From CAZVAR01 sp964625225 (GTDB lineage Bacteria > Pseudomonadota > Alphaproteobacteria > JAJUGE01), in assembly GCA_964625225.1 (NCBI GenBank), contig CAZVAR010000049.1, positions 1 to 23,128 on the forward strand: a stretch of 23,128 bases of DNA, read 5' to 3'. A program made the translations under genes and the position numbers. The notes under the pieces are model-generated. The model had not been told where the DNA came from, ran no database searches, and saw only the letters and a list, made by a program, of their open reading frames with translations. Position 1 is the first letter of the stretch; each line of letters opens with the position of its first letter. Below are positions 1 to 6,875 of the stretch, piece after piece.

Positions 1-359
1 TGGCATACGACCCGGTCAAGATCGATTATGCGACCCTGCTGGACGTGTTCTGGCGGAACATCGACCCGCTCGATCCGACGGGGCAGTTCTGCGACAAGGG
101 CCCGCAATACCGCTCGGCGATCTTTTACCACGACGCCGAGCAGCGTCGGCTCGCGGAAGAGTCCAAGGCGAGTTTGGAGGCCTCCGGCCGCTTCGACCGG
201 CCCATCGTCACGGAGATCACCCGCGCCGGCGAGTTCTATCCCGCCGAAGACTATCACCAGGACTATTACCGGAAAAGCGCACTGCAGTACCACTTCTACC
301 GCTTTGCCTGCGGCCGCGACCGGCGGCTGGAAGCGCTGTGGGGCGAGCCCGGCTCGTGA
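1..359 (+). CDS. msrA: Peptide-methionine (S)-S-oxide reductase MsrA, C-terminal part
   Basis: This is the 3' end of an msrA gene cut by the left window edge; the reading frame is open from base 3 to the TGA at 357-359. MsrA reduces the S-epimer of methionine sulfoxide in oxidised proteins, using thioredoxin to regenerate the enzyme. The visible part carries typical MsrA blocks: the stretch around DVFWRNIDPLDPTGQFCDKG, then QYRSAIFYH, a helix rich in charged residues, and EFYPAEDYHQDYY near the end. The catalytic GCFW cysteine lies upstream, outside the window. The protein ends shortly after the conserved QDYY region, as in single-domain MsrA proteins without a fused MsrB. A strong terminator follows about 50 nt downstream, so this is the end of its transcription unit. 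Confidence 0.93.
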   Translation, partial: AYDPVKIDYATLLDVFWRNIDPLDPTGQFCDKGPQYRSAIFYHDAEQRRLAEESKASLEASGRFDRPIVTEITRAGEFYPAEDYHQDYYRKSALQYHFYRFACGRDRRLEALWGEPGS

Positions 360-407
360 CCGTGATCCCCGCCGGCGGTATCGGAACCGGGCGCCTGCTG
401 TCGGGTT

Positions 408-441
408 AAAAGGGGGCAGCCCCGCGGGGCTGCCCCCTTTT
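408..441 (+). terminator. Rho-independent terminator after msrA
   Basis: A perfect inverted repeat forms a 16-bp stem: AAAAGGGGGCAGCCCC (408-423), a 2-nt loop, then its exact complement ending in TTTT (426-441). The G+C-rich core followed by U residues is the classical intrinsic terminator shape. Because the left arm begins with AAAA, the structure could also act on the opposite strand. It separates msrA from the secreted DUF4142 gene. Confidence 0.85.
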
Positions 442-472
442 CCACAATCGCAGTTCAAGACATGAGGCACCC

Positions 473-1510
473 ATGAAGACGCTTCTCTGCACGGCCGCGA
501 TGGGGCTTGCCTTGGCCGTCGGTCCGGCCCTGGCACAGACCACCCCACCCGCCGCAAACGACGCGGCGTCCGGCACTGCGGCCACCGCACAGACCGAGCT
601 GTCGCAGCAGGATCGGGCCTTCGTGGAGAAGGCTGCGGAGAGCGGCCTGATGGAGGTGAAGCTGGGCGAACTGGCATCCGGACAGGCGGCCAGTCAGGAC
701 GTGAAGATGTTCGGTCAGCGGATGATCGACGATCACAGCAGGGCGAACACCGAGCTCGGCCAGATCGCCAAGAAGAAGACCGTCGAGATGCCGACGGAGC
801 TCAGCCCGGAACATCAGGAGATGCGGGAGCAGCTCTCCGGCCTCTCCGGTGAGGCATTCGACCGCGACTACATCCGGCACATGGTTGCCGCCCACGAGAA
901 GGATATCGAACTGTTTGAGCGGCAGGCGAGCGAGGGTGAGGATGCCGAGCTGAAGCGCTTCGCCGAATCCACGCTGCCGGTCCTGGAACAGCATCTCGAT
1001 ATGGCACGGGACATCCAGCAGCAGATGCAGCCGGTCGCCTCGGCCGGCGCGGCCGACGGCGAGCGGGCCGGAAGCGGGGATGCGGGTGCCAGCCAGCCGG
1101 CTCAGGTCACCGTGGTGCCGGCGGACGGTGCCGCCTCCGGCACGGAAACGGGAACGGCGACCGCCACGACGACCGCGGCAGCCACGCCCGAGATCGACGC
1201 CAGGATCGGCCAGATGACGGCCGAGGAGCTGATCGGCAAGGACGTGGTCAATGCTCAGGGCGAGGAGATCGGTGAGATCGAGGACGTGGTCATCGGCAGC
1301 GATCAGTCCATGATGGCGATCATCTCGGTCGGCGGCTTCCTCGGGCTGGGCGCCAAGGAAGTTGGGGTGCCGATGCATCAACTGCGGATCGGCGCCAACG
1401 ATGCCGTCATGATGTCCGAGATGTCGGAGGACGAGCTGAAAGAGTTGCCGCCGTTCAGCGATCCAAACTTCGAGGCCCTGCCGCGCGACAGGCGGATTCT
1501 GGAGCGCTGA
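473..1510 (+). CDS. Secreted DUF4142 protein with C-terminal PRC-barrel domain
   Basis: The 345-residue product starts with a Sec signal peptide (about 1-21, cleavage likely after ALA before Q22). Residues about 45-182 form a helical DUF4142 domain, recognisable by MIDDHSRAN (84-92) and MVAAHEKDIELF (137-148); this ferritin-like, four-helix family is typically periplasmic and of unclear function. A low-complexity Ala/Thr/Gly linker (about 185-240) leads to a PRC-barrel-like domain (about 250-325: LIGKDVVNAQGEEIGEIEDV and the Gly-rich GGFLGLGAKEVGVP). PRC barrels are small beta-barrel modules that bind partners. The start ATG has GAGG six bases upstream. The gene has its own terminator and stands alone. 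The domain calls come from motif recognition; a stress or envelope role is inference only. Confidence 0.85.
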   Translation: MKTLLCTAAMGLALAVGPALAQTTPPAANDAASGTAATAQTELSQQDRAFVEKAAESGLMEVKLGELASGQAASQDVKMFGQRMIDDHSRANTELGQIAKKKTVEMPTELSPEHQEMREQLSGLSGEAFDRDYIRHMVAAHEKDIELFERQASEGEDAELKRFAESTLPVLEQHLDMARDIQQQMQPVASAGAADGERAGSGDAGASQPAQVTVVPADGAASGTETGTATATTTAAATPEIDARIGQMTAEELIGKDVVNAQGEEIGEIEDVVIGSDQSMMAIISVGGFLGLGAKEVGVPMHQLRIGANDAVMMSEMSEDELKELPPFSDPNFEALPRDRRILER

Positions 1511-1529
1511 CGGCGCCCTACCGCCGTCG

Positions 1530-1560
1530 GGGCCGGGCCCGCCGGGCCCGGCCCATTTTC
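1530..1560 (+). terminator. Terminator of the DUF4142/PRC gene
   Basis: An 11-bp perfect GC stem (1530-1540 paired with 1544-1554, 3-nt loop GCC) is followed by ATTTTC. It sits 20 nt after the TGA of the plus-strand gene and just before the end of the convergent FMN reductase. The U-tract is short but present only on this side, so it most likely serves the plus-strand transcript. Confidence 0.65.
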
Positions 1561-1561
1561 A

Positions 1562-2128
1562 TCACGCGGCACCCTTGAGGCGGCGCGTCCAGTCGGCGAG
1601 CGCAGTCAGCAGCTTGACGATGAAGTCGGCGGTGGTCGGGTCGGTCAGATTGCCGTCAGCGTCGAACTTCTCGTTCGCCTGTGCGATCAGAACTTCGGGC
1701 TGGTTCAACAGCCGGCCGTTCAGGAAAACGAAGCACTGCCGCAGGTGATACTGCGCCCTCGCCGTGCCCAGCATTCCCGGTGACGCGCCCATGATGGCGA
1801 TCGGCTTGTCCGCGAAGGGCTGATCCGGCGGCCGCGACGCCCAGTCGATCGCGTTCTTGAGCACGCCGGGGATCGAGTAGTTGTATTCCGGCGTAACGAT
1901 CAGCAGCGCGTCGGCGGCGCGGATGCGATCGCGGAGCGCCTGGACCGGGGCCGGGAAACCCTGCTCCCGCACGTCCTCGTTATAGAGGGGGATCGGTGCG
2001 AGATCGAAGGTCTCGACCGTCACTCCGGCAGGTGCAAGCCGCTGCGCCGCCCGTAGTGCCGCCATATTGTACGATGCCCGGCGCAGGCTGCCGGAGATGC
2101 CGAGCACCGTGAGCGCACCATTCGTCAT
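1562..2128 (-). CDS. NADPH-dependent FMN reductase (ChrR/YieF-like flavoprotein)
   Basis: The 188-residue flavodoxin-fold protein belongs to the NADPH-dependent FMN reductase family, which uses bound FMN to reduce quinones, azo dyes, chromate or free flavin. The FMN phosphate-binding loop GISGSLRRASYN (10-21) and the motif TPEYNYSIPGVLKNAIDWAS (79-98) are both intact, and length matches family members such as ChrR and YieF. The true substrate cannot be told from sequence. An AGGAGAGAG Shine-Dalgarno precedes the ATG. It is transcribed away from the SDR gene across a 138-nt divergent gap and ends tail to tail with the DUF4142 gene. Confidence 0.9.
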   Translation of the reverse strand: MTNGALTVLGISGSLRRASYNMAALRAAQRLAPAGVTVETFDLAPIPLYNEDVREQGFPAPVQALRDRIRAADALLIVTPEYNYSIPGVLKNAIDWASRPPDQPFADKPIAIMGASPGMLGTARAQYHLRQCFVFLNGRLLNQPEVLIAQANEKFDADGNLTDPTTADFIVKLLTALADWTRRLKGAA

Positions 2129-2266
2129 TGCTCTCTCCTGCCGTTCGGCAACAAGCGCGACCTTGGCGCAGCGTCCGGGGTCGCGTCAATGGCGGCACGC
2201 TTGCGCACTCGCGCCCGGCTCCCCAGAATATGACCGTACAGTCGCACCGTTACGATGGAGGCCGTA

Positions 2267-2980
2267 ATGGCCGAAGGCGGGGTGGCCGTGATCGTCGGAG
2301 CGGGCCCCGGCCTCGGGGCATCGCTGGCGCGCCGGTTCGCGCGCGAGGGAATGTCCGTTGCGGTCGCAGCGCGGCGCCGCGACAGGTTGGAGCCGCTGGC
2401 CGAAGAGCTGGGGGGACTGGGCGGCAGCGGCGTGGCCTTCGCCTGCGATGCCACCGACGAGGTGGACGTCCGCGGGCTGTTCGCCGGGGTCCGGCAAGAT
2501 TTGGGCGAGCCCGACCTAGTGGTCTTCAACGCGAGCGGCCGCGTTCGCAAGGCGATCGCCGAAATCGAGACGGCCGAGTTCGAGCAGGCCTGGCGCAATA
2601 CCTGCCTCGGGGGGTTCCTGGTCGGCCGTGAGGCGGCCAAGATCATGGCCGCGCGCGGGCGCGGCACGATCCTGTTCACCGGCGCCACCGCCTCGGTGAA
2701 GGGCTATGCCAATTCGGCGGCCTTCGCCGTCGGCAAGTTCGGCCTGCGAGCGCTGGCGCAGTCGATGGCGCGCGAACTGGGACCGAAGGGCGTTCACGTC
2801 GCCCATATCGTGATTGACGGCGGCATCCGCTCGGACCGGCGGTCCGAGGACCCGGACAAGGGCGAAGATTCTCTGCTCGATCCCGACGACATCGCCGAGA
2901 CCTACTGGCAGCTCTACCGTCAGCCGCGAAGTGCCTGGACGCAGGAGATCGATCTGCGCCCATGGGTCGAGCCCTTCTGA
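2267..2980 (+). CDS. SDR-family protein with Tyr-to-Phe at the catalytic position
   Basis: This is a 237-residue short-chain dehydrogenase/reductase fold protein. The nucleotide-binding glycine motif GAGPGLG lies at 11-17 and the NAG-like motif reads NASG (88-91). At the active site the usual YxxxK reads FAVGK (F153, K157), and no serine sits at the canonical distance upstream, so the normal proton relay is missing. I recall related proteins with a similar SAAFA-K signature and a following ARELGPKGIHVAH block, so this is probably a subfamily trait rather than decay. I start at 2267 because GGAGG (2257-2261) lies five bases before this ATG; an in-frame ATG at 2255 overlaps that site and would add four residues. 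It could be a non-classical oxidoreductase or a cofactor-binding non-enzyme. Confidence 0.88.
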   Translation: MAEGGVAVIVGAGPGLGASLARRFAREGMSVAVAARRRDRLEPLAEELGGLGGSGVAFACDATDEVDVRGLFAGVRQDLGEPDLVVFNASGRVRKAIAEIETAEFEQAWRNTCLGGFLVGREAAKIMAARGRGTILFTGATASVKGYANSAAFAVGKFGLRALAQSMARELGPKGVHVAHIVIDGGIRSDRRSEDPDKGEDSLLDPDDIAETYWQLYRQPRSAWTQEIDLRPWVEPF

Positions 2981-3005
2981 ACGCGGAGTATGGCGCACCG
3001 GCCGC

Positions 3006-3275
3006 TCAGCTTCCTTCCGGTGGCGGACCGTCGACCATGCCGAGGGCGTGCAGATAGAGATCCAGCAGGGTCTCCTGCTCGTCGCGCTCTTCCTTATCCA
3101 GTTTCCGCAGCCGGATCACCTGACGCATCGTCTTGACGTCGAACCCGTTCGCCTTCGCTTCGGCATAGACGTCACGAATGTCCGCGGCGAGAGCCGCCTT
3201 CTCCTCCTCAAGGCGCTCAATGCGCTCGATGTAGGATCGAAGCTGGTCTCCCGTAATGCCGCCGATGTCCGCCAT
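3006..3275 (-). CDS. gapR: GapR family nucleoid-associated DNA-binding protein (DUF2312)
   Basis: The 89-residue product matches the DUF2312/GapR family in length and sequence: an N-terminal GGITGDQLRSYIERIERLEEEKA helix that forms a coiled coil, then DIRDVYAEAKANGFDVKTMRQVIRLRK. In Caulobacter, GapR binds AT-rich, overtwisted DNA ahead of polymerases as a tetrameric clamp and helps topoisomerases during replication. A strong AGGAGG (3280-3285) sits four bases before the ATG. The gene converges with the SDR gene 25 nt away and is separated from the next minus-strand gene by 119 nt, so it probably has its own promoter. Confidence 0.92.
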   Translation of the reverse strand: MADIGGITGDQLRSYIERIERLEEEKAALAADIRDVYAEAKANGFDVKTMRQVIRLRKLDKEERDEQETLLDLYLHALGMVDGPPPEGS

Positions 3276-3394
3276 GCGACCTCCTGGAACGCCGACCTAT
3301 CTTGTCTTGCGTGAGAACCGGATCGTGAGCTCGGGCGCCGCGACCGGGCGCCGGGGAGCGGGACCATAATCGGGCCGTTACGGCGGGACAAGGG

Positions 3395-4267
3395 CTACGC
3401 CAGGCCGGTGCCGAGTCCCAGGATCCATCCCTCCTCCGCCAGGCACCGCGCAGCATCTGTCGCCGTGAGGTCGGCGGGACGGGCGAAGGCCTGCCGCAGC
3501 AGCCCCTTGCGCTGCGCGCTTCCTGCCCACGCGCAGGCGGCAATAACCTGTCGCGCGTCGCGGATCGGGTGGTCCACCTCACGGTAGGCGAAGAGGCTTG
3601 GCCAGATCTCGGCGATGACGATCGCGTCGAGGGTGGCGTCCCAGCCGGTCTCGAACGGCCATAGGCGGCAGCGGTGGCCGAACGCCGGGTCGGCGAGCAG
3701 CCGGTGCACGGCCGGCAGCCCGAGCAGGATCTGGCTGCCGACCGATCCGCGCGTGTAGAGCTTCCAGCAGGACTGGATGCCACGGCCGGCCAGGCGCGAC
3801 TCGGCCAGGCGCGACTCGGCGAACGGACCGCCGCGACGGTCCCGCTTCCTCGCCGGAAGCGTCGCCGACTCGGCAGCCGGCGGGCACCCCCAGAACGGCC
3901 CGGGGCGCCCGTCATTGAGCGCCGCGTTCAGCCGTGCCGCGACCGCGAAGCGATTGTTGCGGCCGTCCGGTGCATCCTCGATGAGGGTCGCCAGCCGCGC
4001 GGCGAGGGGACGGCCGCCGCCCATGCCGGATCCGGCCGGATAGCCGAACGGGAAATCGAATCCGACCAGGACCGGGCCGGCGGTCCGCCGCAGCAGCGTC
4101 GCCACCCTCGCCTCCGCCTCGGCGCGGGTGCGGCAATAGACCGCCTGCGGTGCCGCATCGCCGGGGGCGACGCTTCCGATCCAGCAGCGGTCCGGGCTCG
4201 GCCGCCTCGGCCCCGGGACCGAGGCGGCCGACCAGTCGACCATCACCACCAGCTCGAATGCCGGCAC
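3395..4267 (-). CDS. Conserved hypothetical, DUF429-like RNase H-fold protein
   Basis: I do not recognise a named gene. The 290-residue protein has a layout seen in DUF429-type predicted RNase H-fold proteins: a first strand ending in an Asp (VVMVDWS, D11), a second with GFDFPFGYP (D71), IAEIWPSLF with E220, and RDARQVIAACAWA with D237, which together could form an acidic metal site. This is resemblance by motif order, not proof of nuclease activity. The start is GTG, three bases after the TGA of the upstream hydrolase, so translation is likely coupled. A 15-bp in-frame tandem duplication gives ESRLAESRLA at 151-160. Length and codon use are normal for the region. Confidence 0.75.
   Translation of the reverse strand: MPAFELVVMVDWSAASVPGPRRPSPDRCWIGSVAPGDAAPQAVYCRTRAEAEARVATLLRRTAGPVLVGFDFPFGYPAGSGMGGGRPLAARLATLIEDAPDGRNNRFAVAARLNAALNDGRPGPFWGCPPAAESATLPARKRDRRGGPFAESRLAESRLAGRGIQSCWKLYTRGSVGSQILLGLPAVHRLLADPAFGHRCRLWPFETGWDATLDAIVIAEIWPSLFAYREVDHPIRDARQVIAACAWAGSAQRKGLLRQAFARPADLTATDAARCLAEEGWILGLGTGLA
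3788..3820. repeat. In-frame 15-bp tandem duplication
   Basis: The unit CAGGCGCGACTCGGC occurs twice exactly (3791-3805 and 3806-3820), and three preceding bases (3788-3790) extend the periodicity. It lies inside the DUF429-like gene and adds five residues (ESRLA twice), keeping the frame. Exactness suggests a recent slippage event. Confidence 0.9.
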
Positions 4268-4270
4268 CGC

Positions 4271-5143
4271 TCAGCCGGCGAAGAAGGCAAGCAGCTCCGC
4301 GGCCGTCTCGTCGGGCGCCTCCTCCGGCAGGAAGTGTCCGCAATCGAGCGCCCGGCCGTGCACGTCGTCGGCCCACTCGCGCCAGGTCTCCAGAACGTTG
4401 CGCCGGCGGCCGCGGCCGCCCCACAGCGCCAGCAGCGGACAACCGATGCGGCGGCCGGCGGCGCGGTCGGCGGCATCAATCGCGCAGTCGACCGTCGCGC
4501 CGGCGCGGTAATCGTCGCAGGTGGCGCGGATCGTCTCCGGGTCGCGGAAGGCGTGCAGATATTCGTCCATCGCCGCGGGCGCGAAGCAGCCCAGGCCGTT
4601 GCCGCTCCAGCGCTCGAGCAGGTGGCGCAGGAAATAGTCCGGATCGGCGCCGATCAGCCGCTCCGGAAACGGCGCGGGCTGGGCGAGGAAGTACCAGTGG
4701 AAGATGCCCAGGGCGCCGTCCTTGTCGGCCCTTTCGAACTGCGCCAGGGTCGGCACGATGTCGAGCAGCGCGAGCCGTTCGACACGCCCGGGATGATCGA
4801 ACGCCAGCCGGTAAGCGACCCGTGCGCCGCGGTCGTGCCCGACCAGGCGGAACCGGTCGTGGCCGAGGGCGGACATCACCGCCACCATGTCTTCCGCCAT
4901 TGCCCGCTTGGAATAGCGGACGTGGTCCGGGCCGGAGGGCGGTTTCGTGCTCGCGCCGTAGCCGGGCAGGTCCGGCATCACCAGCGCGAAGCGCTCGGCC
5001 AGCCGCGGCGCGATCGCGTGCCAAATCGCCGAGGTCTGCGGGTATCCGTGCAGCAGCAGGAGAGGCGGGCCGCTGCCGCCGAGCCGGACGGCGATCTCCG
5101 CATCCGCGGCGGCGATCCGCCGCTGTTCGAAGCCGGCGAACAC
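4271..5143 (-). CDS. Fluoroacetate dehalogenase-like alpha/beta hydrolase
   Basis: A 290-residue alpha/beta hydrolase of the haloacetate dehalogenase family, which hydrolyses fluoroacetate or chloroacetate to glycolate through an aspartyl ester. The oxyanion region is HGYPQT (32-37). The nucleophile loop GHDRGARVAYR gives D104, R105 and R108; LLDIVPT gives the acid D128; FHWYFLAQPAPFPE gives the halide-pocket H149-W150; DDYRAG gives Y212; CGHFLPEEAPDET gives the base H270. These match, in order and near-constant offset, the known Asp110, Arg111, Arg114, Asp134, His155-Trp156, Tyr219 and His280 of the Rhodopseudomonas enzyme RPA1163. The start is GTG, ten bases after the DUF1244 stop, with GAGG between. 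Activity on other haloacids or epoxides cannot be excluded. Confidence 0.88.
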   Translation of the reverse strand: MFAGFEQRRIAAADAEIAVRLGGSGPPLLLLHGYPQTSAIWHAIAPRLAERFALVMPDLPGYGASTKPPSGPDHVRYSKRAMAEDMVAVMSALGHDRFRLVGHDRGARVAYRLAFDHPGRVERLALLDIVPTLAQFERADKDGALGIFHWYFLAQPAPFPERLIGADPDYFLRHLLERWSGNGLGCFAPAAMDEYLHAFRDPETIRATCDDYRAGATVDCAIDAADRAAGRRIGCPLLALWGGRGRRRNVLETWREWADDVHGRALDCGHFLPEEAPDETAAELLAFFAG

Positions 5144-5153
5144 CGGGCGCCTC

Positions 5154-5450
5154 TCAGTGACCCGGATGCGACTGTGCGAATTTCGCCTTCTGCTCCGGCG
5201 TCGCCTCCTTCTGGTATTTCGCCTTCCATTCGTCGTAAGGCATCCCGTAGATGATCTCGCGCGCCTGCGGGTCCGTGAGCGGAATGCCGCGCTCCTCCGC
5301 CGCCGCGCGGTACCACTTGGACAGGCAGTTGCGGCAGAAGCCGGCCAGATTCATCAGGTCGATATTCTGCACCTCGGGATGGTCGCGCAGATGCTGCACC
5401 AGGGTGCGGAACGCCTGCGCCTCGAGTTCGATGCGGGTCCGGTCGTCCAT
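5154..5450 (-). CDS. DUF1244 domain protein
   Basis: The 98-residue product is a complete DUF1244 protein, a small alphaproteobacterial family of unknown function. Its signature is an N-terminal amphipathic helix, NLAGFCRNCLSKWY with a CxxC pair (C39, C42), and REIIYGMPYDEWKAKYQKEA. The CxxC could bind metal or be redox active, but only two cysteines are present, so a metal site would need other ligands or a dimer. AAGAGGAGG lies upstream of the ATG. It is the first gene of a minus-strand operon with the dehalogenase-like and DUF429-like genes. Confidence 0.9.
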   Translation of the reverse strand: MDDRTRIELEAQAFRTLVQHLRDHPEVQNIDLMNLAGFCRNCLSKWYRAAAEERGIPLTDPQAREIIYGMPYDEWKAKYQKEATPEQKAKFAQSHPGH

Positions 5451-5676
5451 CCTCGTGACCTCCTCTTCGGCATAGCCCCATTCTCGGCGAAGATCCGCCG
5501 CGATGCCAAGGGCCGCAGGCCCGTCTCGTACGGCGCCCCTATCCGGGCTTCCGGGCCCGCCTTCGCGTCAACCAATCTCGTCGTCGGTCGATGAACTTCG
5601 CCCTCCTCGCGATTCGAGGTCGACGTTCGGCCCCGGAATGCAACGCCGACAGGCCGTCTCCCGCCGCTCCGGGTAC

Positions 5677-5770
5677 ATTGTCCGACGGCGGCATGCCGTC
5701 GATCCGCGTCCGCCGGGACCATGGCATACCATAGGACAATATGCACGACGCTATGCCGTCCGGGGACAAT
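5677..5770. promoter_or_regulatory. Cluster of GGACAAT motifs and inverted repeats
   Basis: ATTGTCC at 5677-5683 is the reverse complement of GGACAAT, which recurs at 5734-5740 and 5764-5770. Between them lie GACGGC-GGCAT-GCCGTC (5684-5700) and a second ATGCCGTC (5753-5760). Repeated and inverted heptamers in a divergent intergenic region are what a regulator's operator array would look like. No regulator is encoded next door, and the binding protein is unknown. Confidence 0.35.
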
Positions 5771-5848
5771 CGGTCCGCTTCCCGACCCGAGCGCCCCCGG
5801 GTACCCGGCCGAACCGCCTACCCTCCGATGCGGTCGCCCCGGTCCGGC

Positions 5849-5877
5849 TTGGAGCGCGCCGGCGCGGGCCGTATAAG
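5849..5877 (+). promoter_or_regulatory. Sigma70-like promoter for the DMT permease (leaderless)
   Basis: TTGGAG (5849-5854), a 17-nt spacer and TATAAG (5872-5877) form a good sigma70-type promoter. The -10 box ends six bases before the ATG at 5884, so the expected transcription start falls on or next to the start codon. No Shine-Dalgarno is visible, which agrees with a leaderless mRNA. Confidence 0.55.
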
Positions 5878-5883
5878 CGGGCC

Positions 5884-6816
5884 ATGAGCAAGGCCTCGCC
5901 GGGCGCCATCTCCCGCCCCATCCGCCTCGTGCCCGGCGACCGCCGGCAGCGGGTCGCCCTTATGCTGCTGCTCTGCGGCGCGGTCGGCATCGCCTTCTCG
6001 CCGATCTTCGTCCGGCTCAGCGAGATCGGGCCGGTTGCGACGGCGGTCTACCGCGTGCTTCTGGCGCTGCCGCCGCTGTTCCTGCTCGCCGCGGTCGAAC
6101 GGCCTCAGGACGGCGACCGACCGCGGCGACCGCAGAGCCCGACCGATTTCGCGTGGCTCGCGCTGGCCGGCGCCTTCTTCGCCGGGGATCTCGCCTTCTG
6201 GCACGTGTCGGTCCTCTATACGACGGTCGCGAACGCGACGCTGTTCGCCAACTTCGCATCGATCTTCGTGACCCTGGCCGGCTGGCTGCTGTTCCGGGAG
6301 CGCTACAGCCGGACCTTCCTGACCGGCATGGGCCTCGCGTTGCTCGGGGCCGTGCTCCTGATGAGCGACAGCCTCGCCATCTCGGCGGACAATCTCCTCG
6401 GCGACGTGCTGGGCGTGATCACGGCGATGTTCTATGCCGGCTATATCCTGACGGTCGCGCGCCTGCGCCGGCAGTTCTCGGCGACAACGGTGATGGCCTG
6501 GAGCAGCACCGTCACCTCCGCGCTCCTGTTCCTCGTGGCGCTCGCTCTCGGCGAGTCGCTGTTGGCCAGCACGATGGCCGGCTGGGCCGTACTTGCGGGC
6601 CTGGCCTGGATCTCCCACGCCGGAGGTCAGACGCTGATCGCCTATGCCCTCGCCCACCTGCCGGCGGCATTCTCCTCGGTCAGCCTGCTGCTGCAGCCGG
6701 TCGCGGCCGCCCTACTCGGCTGGGTGCTGCTGGCGGAGCCGCTCGGGCCGGTCCAGGCGGTGGGCGGCGCCGTCGTCCTGGTCGGGATCTGGACCGCGCG
6801 CCGCGGCAGCCGGTGA
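5884..6816 (+). CDS. EamA-type DMT family transporter
   Basis: The 310-residue product is an integral inner-membrane protein with about ten predicted helices and two EamA repeats, as in drug/metabolite transporters that export small metabolites or amino acids. The first repeat runs from about residue 20 (VALMLLLCGAVGIAFSPIFV) and contains the family signature around VANATLFANFASIFVTLAGW; the second ends with LLLQPVAAALLGWVLLAEPLG near 275-295. The reading frame is open far upstream, to 5503, but only the part from 5884 looks like a transporter. The substrate cannot be told. A leaderless promoter appears to drive it. Confidence 0.88.
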   Translation: MSKASPGAISRPIRLVPGDRRQRVALMLLLCGAVGIAFSPIFVRLSEIGPVATAVYRVLLALPPLFLLAAVERPQDGDRPRRPQSPTDFAWLALAGAFFAGDLAFWHVSVLYTTVANATLFANFASIFVTLAGWLLFRERYSRTFLTGMGLALLGAVLLMSDSLAISADNLLGDVLGVITAMFYAGYILTVARLRRQFSATTVMAWSSTVTSALLFLVALALGESLLASTMAGWAVLAGLAWISHAGGQTLIAYALAHLPAAFSSVSLLLQPVAAALLGWVLLAEPLGPVQAVGGAVVLVGIWTARRGSR

Positions 6817-6840
6817 TGCCACGGCGCGGCCGGAACGCCC

Positions 6841-6868
6841 TTGCGCCGCGCCGCCCCTGCGGTACCTT
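6841..6868 (+). promoter_or_regulatory. Possible leaderless promoter for glycerate kinase
   Basis: TTGCGC (6841-6846), a 16-nt spacer and TACCTT (6863-6868) resemble a weak sigma70 promoter. The -10-like box ends seven bases before the ATG at 6876 and there is no Shine-Dalgarno, the same geometry as at the DMT permease. The -10 match is poor, so this is tentative. Confidence 0.3.
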
Positions 6869-6875
6869 GGCCCGC

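Larger units (their letters stand above)
5451..5883. other. 433-nt divergent promoter region
   Basis: No coding region is convincing here. The stretch separates the minus-strand DUF1244 operon from the plus-strand DMT permease and should hold promoters for both. It contains an inverted repeat GACGGC-5-GCCGTC (5684-5700), a short dyad ATGG-CATA-CCAT (5721-5732), the octamer ATGCCGTC at 5693 and again at 5753, three copies of GGACAAT (one inverted) between 5677 and 5770, and a promoter-like element next to the permease start. Confidence 0.6.

Noticed and set aside
3674..5254. 526-codon plus-strand open frame
   Set aside because: It is antisense to the dehalogenase-like and DUF429-like genes, is Arg/Ala/Gly-rich and has no motif; long antisense frames are expected at this GC content.
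5503..5883. N-terminal extension of the DMT permease
   Set aside because: The frame is open but basic and low-complexity, has no Shine-Dalgarno, and overlaps the likely promoter.
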